64,000 nt of DNA, taken from the NCBI RefSeq assembly GCF_963664075.1, contig NZ_OY760916.1, positions 2,544,001 to 2,608,000 of the forward strand, in the 5' to 3' direction. The notes under the pieces were generated by a model. That model was given only the letters and a program-made list of their open reading frames with translations, was not told the DNA's origin and ran no database searches. The translations under genes were made by a program, and so were the position numbers. This DNA is from an uncultured Desulfobulbus sp. (GTDB taxonomy: Bacteria; Desulfobacterota; Desulfobulbia; Desulfobulbales; Desulfobulbaceae). Below are positions 8,648 through 16,789 of this stretch, in pieces. Each line of letters opens with the position of its first letter. Position 1 is the first letter of the stretch.

Positions 8648-10138
8648 GTGGCTATCACTCCTCTGATTCCAGAGATCCAAGCCCTTTCACCAACCAGTAA
8701 ACTTGAGAGTCAACTCCAGCGCCCTGCTTCCGGGTTTACCCTCGGCCAGCTCGTGCAGGCCTCAGTTGGCTCAAAAGATGCATCGACCAATGTACTCACC
8801 TTGCACATCGGTGAGAAACACATCCCCGTAGAAACAATAGCAAATTTTAAACCTGGTCAAAACCTGACCCTTGAGGTAACCGCCCTAACCCCGCAACTGC
8901 AGTTGAAGGTTGCTGACCAGAACCAGATCAATGAACTTAATCAGCGTATAGCTTCTTCGCTGCATACTATCCTTCGTCAGGGAGAATCGCTCAGTGAGTT
9001 GGCAAATCTTACCCAACACACGCAACTTCCTCAACTCAGCACAGACTCACAGCAGGTCTTGCAACAGCTGCAGATACACCTGTTGAGCGACAAGCCCACC
9101 CCCTCAGGCCTTGCATCAATCATCACCCAGATAGCAAGTCTTCTCTCTGAAGCAGAAGCGACTTCTACGAGCAGCCAAAATCAAACCATCGGAGCTCTTT
9201 TAGGAGCAATACAAGCATTGCCTGAAGCCCCCTTGGTAACACGCCAAGAGGCTGCAGCCCTGGCAAAAATATTTATCCCAACAGGAGCAGACAACGGATC
9301 CCCGGGCATGCAGGGGAATCTCGAGAGTTCAATTCTGTTCTCTAAGCAAGGGGCTGCAAGCCTCGCACAGAACGACGCAATGCGCCAACTGCTAAGTTTA
9401 CCCGAGGCATTACAAACAGCCCTTCGTCCACTAGTCGAACTGTACACCTCAGGGAAAAACTTCTCACAGCCCTTGGTTCAATTGACATTTTTTCTCCTCC
9501 AGGCGGCGCAGACACACACACACCATGCCCCCCCTCCTGTTACTGGACAGCAACTCCAGCAATCCCTTGAACTACTGGGGACAAACATGGAACGACTCTT
9601 GTCTCAAGGAAAGAGTCAGGAGGCTGCCCATACACTCAAGTTTGCACTGTTGGAACTCACAAGTCAGAGTCCTGCACCTTCTCTTCAGCAGACCGTTGAT
9701 GAAGCTCTGCACACCATCCAATTTTCACAACTCGTTCAGATGCGCTTAGGGTTCGAGTCTATTTTTTTTATGCCGCTCCCTTTCCCCTTTCTTCAGTCAG
9801 GTTTTTTACTTATTGACCATAAAAATCAAAAAGATAGGCAGGAAAACCAACAAAAAAACCGACAACAACATGAACTGAGCTTATATCTGCAGCTCGAAGG
9901 CCTGGGCAATCTCAACATTACAGTGCACCAGGAAGATAATAAGATCAACCTGACCTTCTATTCCCAGGATGCCTCACGTGCGCAGTTCATAGGTTATCAT
10001 AAGCAAGAATTAACAACACTACTCAGCACAGGCACCCTTTATTCGGCTCAGTTTCTGGTTGGTGCGCAAGAACCGATTAAGATACTCATAGAAAAAATGC
10101 TCCATGCCCCCACCGGGATGGTCAATATCAGTGTTTAA
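8648..10138 (+). CDS. fliK: FliK-like flagellar hook-length control protein
   Basis: The 496-residue product starts at GTG after GAGGA. It has a long Gln/Ser/Thr/Leu-rich N-terminal and central part, typical of the molecular-ruler portion of FliK. The compact C-terminal domain (about residues 405-496) shows the Flg_hook pattern of alternating beta strands (LQLEGLGNLNITVHQE, then INLTFYSQD). FliK is exported during hook building and switches the export gate from hook to filament substrates. In related genomes fliK usually precedes flgD and flgE. Here flgD is absent and flgE resumes about 6.4 kb later, after an insertion-rich stretch. Confidence 0.8.
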   Translation: MAITPLIPEIQALSPTSKLESQLQRPASGFTLGQLVQASVGSKDASTNVLTLHIGEKHIPVETIANFKPGQNLTLEVTALTPQLQLKVADQNQINELNQRIASSLHTILRQGESLSELANLTQHTQLPQLSTDSQQVLQQLQIHLLSDKPTPSGLASIITQIASLLSEAEATSTSSQNQTIGALLGAIQALPEAPLVTRQEAAALAKIFIPTGADNGSPGMQGNLESSILFSKQGAASLAQNDAMRQLLSLPEALQTALRPLVELYTSGKNFSQPLVQLTFFLLQAAQTHTHHAPPPVTGQQLQQSLELLGTNMERLLSQGKSQEAAHTLKFALLELTSQSPAPSLQQTVDEALHTIQFSQLVQMRLGFESIFFMPLPFPFLQSGFLLIDHKNQKDRQENQQKNRQQHELSLYLQLEGLGNLNITVHQEDNKINLTFYSQDASRAQFIGYHKQELTTLLSTGTLYSAQFLVGAQEPIKILIEKMLHAPTGMVNISV

Positions 10139-10166
10139 TGATCATCTCTATCAGAATTAAGCCTGC

Positions 10167-11045
10167 TTACTGATCCCCAATATACACCGGTCGAATGCTG
10201 GATACGTCTTGGTCTAGGGCAACATCAATACTGTTAAGCATCTGTGTCGTATCTCGCGGCAATTTCCCCTGAATAGCAATGTAGTTGGTATAGTGGTCGC
10301 TGGATATTTCTGTTTGAATCCTCAGCTCTTCAATGAGAGTCCGCGTTTCTCGCAAGACCTCGTGTGGCCCAAGCATCTGAAATTGACCGGAGAGTATATC
10401 ATCGAGCAATGGTGTATTTTTCTTCGGAAGTAAAGTCCGCAAACGAACAACGTTTGGCACTATGGCATTCAACGCTGTTGCCGTTGCCTGCGCATGGGAA
10501 TGACTGCGCTCTCTGCCCCCTATGCCAAGCAAAACATACAAACTCAACTCAATCCCCGAAGCCATGACGACCTATCCAGCTTCTATCTGTTGCTGACGGG
10601 AAACTCCTTTTCGTATCGCCCTCAGCACCTCATCATCACCCGATTCAAGCCCAACATGAATACGAGACAACCCCGCATGGGCAAGCTGTTGCATTTCTGC
10701 CAGCCCTTTTCTGAGAATATACTGTGCAGAACCGTAGACGGTGATTCTCTGTAAATTGGGAAAGGTTTGATATGCATACTTGCATATTTTACTGAGGGCA
10801 TCGGTTTGCATGGCAATACTATTTCCGGCCGGAAAGAATAACGTGGTCACCCAAGGACCATACTCTTTTGCGGCCCAAGCCATATCTTCACAGATATCCT
10901 GGGGGGATCGAATTTTAAACGGTGGGCCATCCTTGTAGACCATGCAAAAGCTGCATTTATTGTGCGGGCATCCCACCGTAGCCTGTACTAGCAGAGAATC
11001 CGCCTCACTTGGGGGACGATAAATCGGTCCTTCGTAATGAAGCAT
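10167..11045 (-). pseudogene. Radical SAM protein interrupted by an in-frame TAG
   Basis: Two collinear frames on the - strand form one radical SAM protein of about 290 residues. The 5' part begins at ATG 11045 (MLHYEGPIYRPPSEA) and has the cluster-binding motif CPHNKCSFC. It ends with QQIEAG at a TAG codon (10572-10574). The same frame then continues as VVMASGIELSLYVLLGIGG to 10167, with no missing sequence. Family members usually have Lys or Arg at the stop position, so a nonsense mutation is the simplest reading. An in-frame ATG at 10565 could restart the C-terminal part. No obvious ribosome site precedes 11045; an in-frame TTG lies at 11096. The specific substrate is unknown. Confidence 0.82.
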
Positions 11046-11319
11046 AGAAAAAGTTTTATAATTTTTAGGATCGACGTGGCTAGAATATTTTCCCAACTAT
11101 CACAGAAAGTTAGATGTTTAGCGTAAGCACTGTAAGCAAAACAAATCTTTCTGAGTTCACATGCAGATCTTTGAGCTGGCATTTATTGAAATAGCCATAG
11201 GTATATTACTCTATTTGTGATTAGCTACACCTAGATATTCGCTGATGTATTGCATGACGTAGTCTGCACTGACCAGAATTCAGGTTTACGAACTAAAATA
11301 AAAAAAATCACACAAGGCA

Positions 11320-11790
11320 ATGCTCTACGCGTTTTCAAATCGTTTCACGGACAAGAACAGTAAATATCCTCGTCGAATCTTGTCCTGTAAGGTACTGCAT
11401 GGCAAGGTCAAAATTGTTTGTCGAAACTGTGAAAAAAGTTGGTACATCCCCGCACCACACGGAATCGCCGAAAAACTAGTACGTTGTAAATGTGGGTGTT
11501 CGACCTTTATCCAATTCGATCGTCGTGTCCATCCCAGAGAACCTGTTTGCCGATTAGGCGCCCTTATATTCCCCCAAAATTACAACATACAGGTCTACCT
11601 TCGCGATGCATCCACCTGCGGCATCAGCTTTATCTGCACAGACAGAGACAGTCTTCTGTTGACCAAGGGCCTAAGCCTCAAAATTAAATATCGCACGGAT
11701 GATGGCGATGAAGTTACACGTACAATAACCATAAGAAATCAAAGAAAAAATCGCATAGGAGCGGAATTTCTAGGTCTTCCTCTCTTCTAA
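11320..11790 (+). CDS. Zinc-ribbon plus PilZ domain protein
   Basis: A 156-residue protein with two parts. Residues about 35-65 hold two cysteine pairs (CRNC and CKCGC) in a zinc-ribbon arrangement. Residues about 70-156 look like a PilZ domain, with RVHPR (RxxxR) and DASTCG (DxSxxG) in the expected order and beta-strand pattern. The c-di-GMP motif is therefore complete. There is no signal peptide, so the protein should be cytoplasmic. It is on the opposite strand to both neighbours and forms a single-gene unit. The zinc ribbon may mediate protein or nucleic-acid contacts, but that is not shown. Confidence 0.72.
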   Translation: MLYAFSNRFTDKNSKYPRRILSCKVLHGKVKIVCRNCEKSWYIPAPHGIAEKLVRCKCGCSTFIQFDRRVHPREPVCRLGALIFPQNYNIQVYLRDASTCGISFICTDRDSLLLTKGLSLKIKYRTDDGDEVTRTITIRNQRKNRIGAEFLGLPLF

Positions 11791-11887
11791 GTAATTTCAC
11801 TCCTCCTCTTTCGCACAATACAGCTCCAGAAGATCACACCTAAAACAACGTAACTCTCACCGTCGCTCAGCTGAAAAATAAAAAAAA

Positions 11888-11926
11888 CCCCTTTGCCATG
11901 TAAAAGGATGAAAAATGGCAAAGGGG
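11888..11926 (-). terminator. Minus-strand rho-independent terminator
   Basis: A perfect 12-bp stem (CCCCTTTGCCAT/ATGGCAAAGGGG) is followed on the - strand by a run of eight T residues. It is a likely second or fall-back terminator for the - strand gene upstream. Confidence 0.8.
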
Positions 11927-12070
11927 TCATATGGGTACGTTTTGCAGAACGTGAAGATATAATACCCTATGTTTTTTTATTAGTAAATATTTCTCTATAA
12001 ATTTTTCTCTATTTGGCTCTTTTTTCCCCTAGGCCCAAAAAATCTTGAAAATTTAGTCAAATAATTACAA

Positions 12071-12159
12071 ATGATTACCAAACCAACCACAAAGAACTCA
12101 TGGGATAAAAAAATTTTGTTCCCAGCAAACCTCCAGCTGAGCATTGACGGTAATCGTAT
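12071..12159 (+). repeat. Dispersed repeat copy A (short inverted-repeat element)
   Basis: The ends ATGATTACCA and CGGTAATCGT are near inverted copies. The right end carries the motif CAGCTGAGCATTGACGGTAA, which recurs in variant form at 33265-33290, 33425-33450 and (inverted) 52051-52080. It could be a non-autonomous mobile element or an RNA structural element placed before terminators. Confidence 0.5.
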
Positions 12160-12167
12160 AAAAAAAA

Positions 12168-12203
12168 GCCCCCACCGTCGTTTGAGGGAGTGACAGTGGG
12201 GGC
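12168..12203 (-). terminator. Minus-strand rho-independent terminator
   Basis: An 8-bp GC-rich stem GCCCCCAC/GTGGGGGC with a 20-base loop is followed on the - strand by eight T residues. It is placed about 180 bases after the stop of the glycosyltransferase-like gene. Confidence 0.8.
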
Positions 12204-12383
12204 AGCATGTGAAGGTCCAGGGAAATGGACTTGATTAATATTATAGGTAATATTACCTAGTGTCAAATGCTTGCTGATAATTTTACATTCTTTACAAAGG
12301 ATAACTTTGGGGAGCATATCGACAGGTATTTTTAAGCCACTTGCTAACGCAATCGCCCAAAAATACTCAATAATGCAAGGCGT

Positions 12384-13652
12384 TTATAAAATTTTCCCAA
12401 CTAGATTTTTACAGGCTACCGTGAAATCCATTCCTACATTTCCCAAAGATTTGGGATATTGGCCCAATAAGGGAAATGGATTGCATGCGCCAAAATTAAA
12501 ATGACTATCATGGCAGTAATAGCTTTGCTTGATGATTGGCCAAAGGTAATGGCGAAGAAAACGTTGATCGATGGTTCGTTCCTTGCCATGGTTATCATAG
12601 TAGTCGACAATCAACTCCGTTAACTGAGGAATTGCACCGCAAACACCACCCCACATTCCCGCATGGATCAATTCCGTATGTGAGGCATAATCGCGCATAA
12701 TGTGAAAATGTTTTCCTGATTGAATCCACTCGTCGACCGCCACTCGCTCCTGACAGTTTAAAATACAATCGCAATCACGAATAAGGTATCGCTCTACTGT
12801 AGGATCTGCAGCTACGAAAAATCGCCAGAATAAACCAAAAAATGGCAGCGTATTTTGTTGTAACATTCGAACATCAGCACCAAGAGCAATCAATTTTTCC
12901 GTAGTTTTTTTGGGAACAGTGGTATCACAGTAAAAACGGCAACTCCAACCGGGATAAATTATTTGTGCTGCAATTGCATTGAGGATTGCTCCTTCATTAT
13001 ATTGGGGATTATTTCCCCAAAGACTAAATGCAATGACATTTCGCCCAGGCTCTTCAGGAGAAAATGAGGGTACAGGTGTGTTGATTGTGTATTGGTCACC
13101 GACAATCGCGTACACCTTTGAAAGATTCTCCTCTTGCATTGCCTCCCTATCTTTCAGTTCAAGTGCTCTATTTCCATAAAGAACGATGTTATCCGGTTTA
13201 TTGAGCAAAGCATTTACATGTGCAAGCGCATCACAGTTATTAGAATTTTGTGGCGATAATTTGTAGGCTTCCAGATAAAATTTTTCAGCGAGATGATAGT
13301 CACCTTTGAGCATATGATAAAGCCCGGTACGCATTACAAACTGATCGTTGTTTGGAATTATCAAACGTAACTGCTCTATCATCTCTAGAGCGGTTGTCAG
13401 GTCATGCGCAGAATACGCACATGATTCCGCCTCCAGGTAATCATCAATAAGAACTTGTTCCCCTGACGCCTTTGACAATGAGATACATTTCAAAGCATAC
13501 CAGGTTGCATCGGTAAATAGTGATTGCTGAAAGAGCTGCCTACGAAACTGCCTGTGAAGCTCAACCTCTTCAAGATGGGAGTTTTCTTGCGTGAAAAGAG
13601 TAAACGTATCAACACAGGGTTGAGTAGTCTTCCGTTTATCAGCAGTATTCAT
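12384..13652 (-). CDS. TPR-containing, glycosyltransferase-like protein
   Basis: A 422-residue protein. Residues about 70-185 look like two or three TPR helices (LTTALEMIEQLRLIIPNNDQF, then DYHLAEKFYLEAYKLSPQN). Residues about 205-400 resemble a GT-A-like glycosyltransferase fold. A Rossmann-like start (VIAFSLWG) is followed by an RDCDC acidic motif near residue 292 in the usual DxD position, and a WGGVCGAIP segment follows. There is no signal peptide, so it is probably cytoplasmic. Location in a flagellar region hints at flagellin or surface glycosylation, but this is inference. The start codon lies only 8 bases from an IS end and lacks a clear ribosome site, so the native promoter and possibly some N-terminal residues may have been lost. 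Confidence 0.6.
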   Translation of the reverse strand: MNTADKRKTTQPCVDTFTLFTQENSHLEEVELHRQFRRQLFQQSLFTDATWYALKCISLSKASGEQVLIDDYLEAESCAYSAHDLTTALEMIEQLRLIIPNNDQFVMRTGLYHMLKGDYHLAEKFYLEAYKLSPQNSNNCDALAHVNALLNKPDNIVLYGNRALELKDREAMQEENLSKVYAIVGDQYTINTPVPSFSPEEPGRNVIAFSLWGNNPQYNEGAILNAIAAQIIYPGWSCRFYCDTTVPKKTTEKLIALGADVRMLQQNTLPFFGLFWRFFVAADPTVERYLIRDCDCILNCQERVAVDEWIQSGKHFHIMRDYASHTELIHAGMWGGVCGAIPQLTELIVDYYDNHGKERTIDQRFLRHYLWPIIKQSYYCHDSHFNFGACNPFPLLGQYPKSLGNVGMDFTVACKNLVGKIL

Positions 13653-13660
13653 AATTCCAA

Positions 13661-15070
13661 AGAGTTATGCTTGAAAGTGGTGTTTGAGGGAGCGCTAAAA
13701 GAAAAATGACATATCCTGTTGGAAACAGTTCGCCAAAACTTACTTCCAACAAAAAAGGATACGTCATGAGTGAGAGTAAAATTATTCCCCTGAAAAAGCC
13801 AGGGGAGATTTCTGAGGATCCGTTAACTGATTTGCTTCGTTCCGGTGCACGCCAGTTGATTGCGTAGGCTGTCGAAGCCGAACTGGATGCATTCCTCCAG
13901 CAATATGCTGCATGCACCGATGCAAGTGGTCGTCGCCAGGTAGTTCGCAATGGCTACTTACCAGAAAGGAAAATTCAGACCGGTGTTGGCCCCGTGAGTG
14001 TCAGGGTGCCGAAAGTTCGGGACAAACGGGGGAAAGGCGTCAAATTTAACTCGGGACTCTTGCCTCCCTATCTTCGAAAGACCAAGAGCATTGAGGAAAT
14101 GCTGCCCTGGCTTTACCTCAAAGGGATATCTACCGGTGATTTTCAGGAAGCCCTACAAGCTCTTCTTGGCAAGGAAGCCTCGGGGGTGTCGTCAGCCACG
14201 ATCAGTCGTTGCAAGCGTGCTTGGGAAGCAGAGCATGAACAGTGGAGTCGGCGCAGGTTTGAGAACAAGAGGTATGTGTATATCTGGGCAGATGGCGTGT
14301 ATTTTAATATCCGCAGCGATGAGACCAGACAATGCATCCTTGTGATTATTGGCGTGACGGAGCAAGGCAGGAAAGAGTTTGTTGCCATCGAAGATGGATA
14401 CCGGGAATCTGAGCAGAGTTGGACTGAATTACTAGTACGCGTCAAAGAACAAGGACTCATTCACTCCCCTGAGTTGGCTATTGGTGACGGTGCCTTAGGA
14501 TTCTGGAAATCGTTGCACAAGATTTTCCCACAAACAAAACATCAACGATGCTGGGTACATAAAACAGCCAACGTGCTCAACAAGCTGCCGAAAATGGTTC
14601 AACCAAAGGTCAAGCAGGCGTTGCACGAGATATGGATGTCGCCGACAAAGAAGGACGCCTTTGAGGCCTTCGAAACAACCATCCAGGCTTATTCGGGAAA
14701 ATATCCCAAGGCTATGGAATGCCTGGAGAAGGATAAAGAACAATTACTCGCTTTCTATGATTTTCCAGCTCCACATTGGCAACACATTCGGACATCTAAT
14801 CCAATTGAATCAACCTTTGCCACGGTACGGCTAAGAACAGATAAAACCCGAGGATGTGTTGCCCGCCGAACAATCTTGGCGATGGTCTATAAACTGGGAA
14901 TGAGTGCAGGAAAAAAGTGGCAAAGGCTAAGAGGATTCAAGCTTCTAGCTGAGATTATCTGGGGCGTTAAGTTCAAGGATGGGGAGCCTGTCACCTCTTT
15001 AACAGAAGGCGAACTGAACAGGGCCGTCATTTGAGAGCTATTCTTAAACACCAGACTTGACCATAACTCT
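13661..15070 (+). mobile_element. IS256-family insertion sequence, about 1.4 kb
   Basis: The element is bounded by imperfect inverted repeats: AGAGTTATGCTTGAAAGTGG at the left, and at the right the reverse complement of AGAGTTATGGTCAAGTCTGG, both running into TGTTTAAG/TGTTTGAG. One transposase frame fills it. The 8-bp flanks differ (AATTCCAA versus GTTTTTTT), so no target duplication survives. A gene on each side appears truncated or abuts the element, which suggests an IS-mediated deletion. Confidence 0.82.
13766..15034 (+). pseudogene. IS256-family transposase with in-frame TAG
   Basis: From ATG 13766 (MSESKIIPLKKPGEISEDP) the frame runs to a TAG at 13865-13867, then continues in the same frame to 15034. 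The Gln expected in the family's LIAQAVEAEL-type segment is replaced by the stop, a single C-to-T change from CAG. The remaining part is a mutator-type DDE transposase of the normal length, with YIWADGVYFNIR (first Asp), an AIGDGALGFW-like segment (second Asp) and NPIESTFATVRLRT (Glu). Translation could restart at GTG 13994, but this would lack the N-terminal DNA-binding region. Probably inactive. Confidence 0.82.
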
Positions 15071-15078
15071 GTTTTTTT

Positions 15079-15847
15079 GCTGCTGGTTTCAATCCGCAAT
15101 CATCGGTAAACAATCTTCAGCTCTTGGCTATTCTGAAACATTTTCAGGAACAAGCGCAAAAAAGATCTGGAAACGCTGCCAACAAAGACCGAAAAAACCT
15201 TTCTGCCGCCTGGAATTGGGGGAGAGATTATATCGGGTTGCCGTATGAAAATCCTTTTCAGCGAACCACCAAACAAGGTGAGGTCCGTCATGAAAGGCGA
15301 ATTCCTACCCTTTCCGAATTTTGGAAGGTGTATGAGAAAACCACAGAGCTCCAGGATAAGCGAATGCTGCTGTGCTATCTCTACTCAGGGGCTCGTCGGG
15401 CTGAATTTTTTCAACTCCGCTGGCAGGATGTTGATTTCATCAACGGACGTATTCGGCTACACTGGAAAAAGAATCGGCTCGGCACCTTGAACGCGGCCTG
15501 GATCGCCATGACTGACGAAGCCATGGAAGCCCTGCGGGACCAACACCGTGCAACAGGAAGTTGCAAATGGGTATTTGTGGAGCCAGGCACAGCCCTGCCC
15601 TATCAAGTACCGCACGCAATGGATGCGGCGTTTATGCAAGCGGGCCGGAGTGGAAAGATTTGGTTTTCATGGAATACGCCATTTGTGCGCGTCGATCTTG
15701 GCGAGTAAAGGCGTACCGCTGGTAGATATACAAGATCATCTGCGGCACGAGAATATTTCGACCACAGAAAGGTATATCCATAAAATAAAAAAAAAACCGG
15801 TCAGTGATCAATGCACTAACCGGGTTACAACCTATTCTGTCGGATGA
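15079..15847 (+). pseudogene. Tyrosine recombinase (phage-type integrase), degraded
   Basis: This is a site-specific recombinase remnant. The open frame begins right at the IS256 right end, without a proper N-terminus. It contains the first catalytic Arg (SGARRAEFF). Near base 15605 the frame shifts; one extra base in CTATCAAGTACC would explain it. The continuation in the other frame carries HGIRHLCASIL (the HxxR box), LRHENISTTERYIH (second His and the Tyr nucleophile) and a normal C-terminus ending at 15847. It lies 70 bases from the 3' end of tRNA-Glu, the usual place for a tRNA-targeting integrase. Truncation plus frameshift make it non-functional. Confidence 0.85.
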
Positions 15848-15916
15848 AAGCCCCCAAAGGGCCCCCACTTCAAACTCGACAGATATGATAACAATCACCA
15901 AGTGATTGAAATTACT

Positions 15917-15992
15917 TGGTGACCCCAAGGGGACTCGAACCCCTGTTCCCGGCGTGAGAGGCCGGTGTCCTAGGCCACTAGACGATGGGGCC
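15917..15992 (-). tRNA. tRNA-Glu (anticodon CTC)
   Basis: On the - strand the sequence folds as a complete cloverleaf. The acceptor starts GGCCCCA, the anticodon stem is CCGGC/GCCGG with loop CTCTCAC (anticodon CTC), and the T arm contains GGTTCGAGTCC. The CCA end is encoded at 15917-15919. It borders the degraded integrase, so its 3' end is a plausible old attachment site. Confidence 0.96.
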
Positions 15993-16509
15993 ATGTCGTG
16001 TGGAACGTGGCTATTATATCGAGATACACCCTACTTGTCAAGAAAACTTTTCTGATAGAATACACATTTTAGACCTTCTCTCCTCATTTTCAGCGTCGCA
16101 CGATTTCACACGTAATGGTTGCGTGAAACACCTTTCCAGCAACACACTGATATCACTAACTAAAACTCAAACTCCTCTCTCGTTCAAGTTTTAGCTTTGT
16201 CCACTGAGCATGCTTTCCATCACACACATTGTTACACCATTGACCAAGCTTCTAATTTTGCAACATTCTTCGTACTCAACGTTACGATATCACGATAAAA
16301 ATCAACACCACTCCCTGTCGATAACCTAGCAAAGAGCCCTGTACCAATTGCTCAGGAAGAGCAAAACAGTGCTTTTAGAAACTGTTCTCTCCAGGATGGG
16401 GAGTGTTGCTGCAAGGACGCACTCAAAAGCCGATATATTGCTCTCTGGGGCGGATACGCATTAATCCGGTTCCGTGAAACAAATATGGCGACCTGTTCAG
16501 GGGACACAC
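15993..16509. other. Intergenic region upstream of flgE
   Basis: About 520 bases without a credible gene. It must hold the upstream signals of the flgE-flgN-flgK-flgL group, but I see no clear sigma-28 or sigma-54 promoter. A structured-looking stretch at 16320-16470 contains several short hairpins but does not match the c-di-GMP riboswitch core. Confidence 0.5.
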
Positions 16510-16789
16510 ATGGGACTTTCAACCGCACTCTATACTGCTATCACCGGGCTTCAGGGAACCTCGCAGGCTATGACTGTCACCGGCAACAATATTGCCAACA
16601 GTTCAACGGTGGGTTTTAAATCAAGCTCTACGCTCTTTTCCGATCTTCTTTCCGCGAATATCGCAAGCTCGAGTGGGAACTCTCAAGGTTGGCCGAGGAG
16701 CACAAGTTCAGACCGTTCAAACCAACTACAGCCAAGGTGGCTTTGAATCCACTGAAAGTTCCACTGATATCGCGATTGAAGGAGATGGC

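Larger units (their letters stand above)
11791..12383. other. Intergenic stretch with two minus-strand terminators and a repeat
   Basis: Nearly 600 AT-rich bases without a convincing gene. It contains two hairpins with T-runs on the - strand (11888-11926 and 12168-12203) and a copy of a dispersed inverted repeat (12071-12159). Both terminators point away from the glycosyltransferase-like gene at 12384-13652 and probably end its transcript. Confidence 0.6.

Noticed and set aside
16320-16470. Possible c-di-GMP riboswitch (GEMM) upstream of flgE
   Set aside because: GGACGCAC and AAAGCC segments look similar, but the conserved GGCAAACC core and the GACGCAAAGC spacing are missing.
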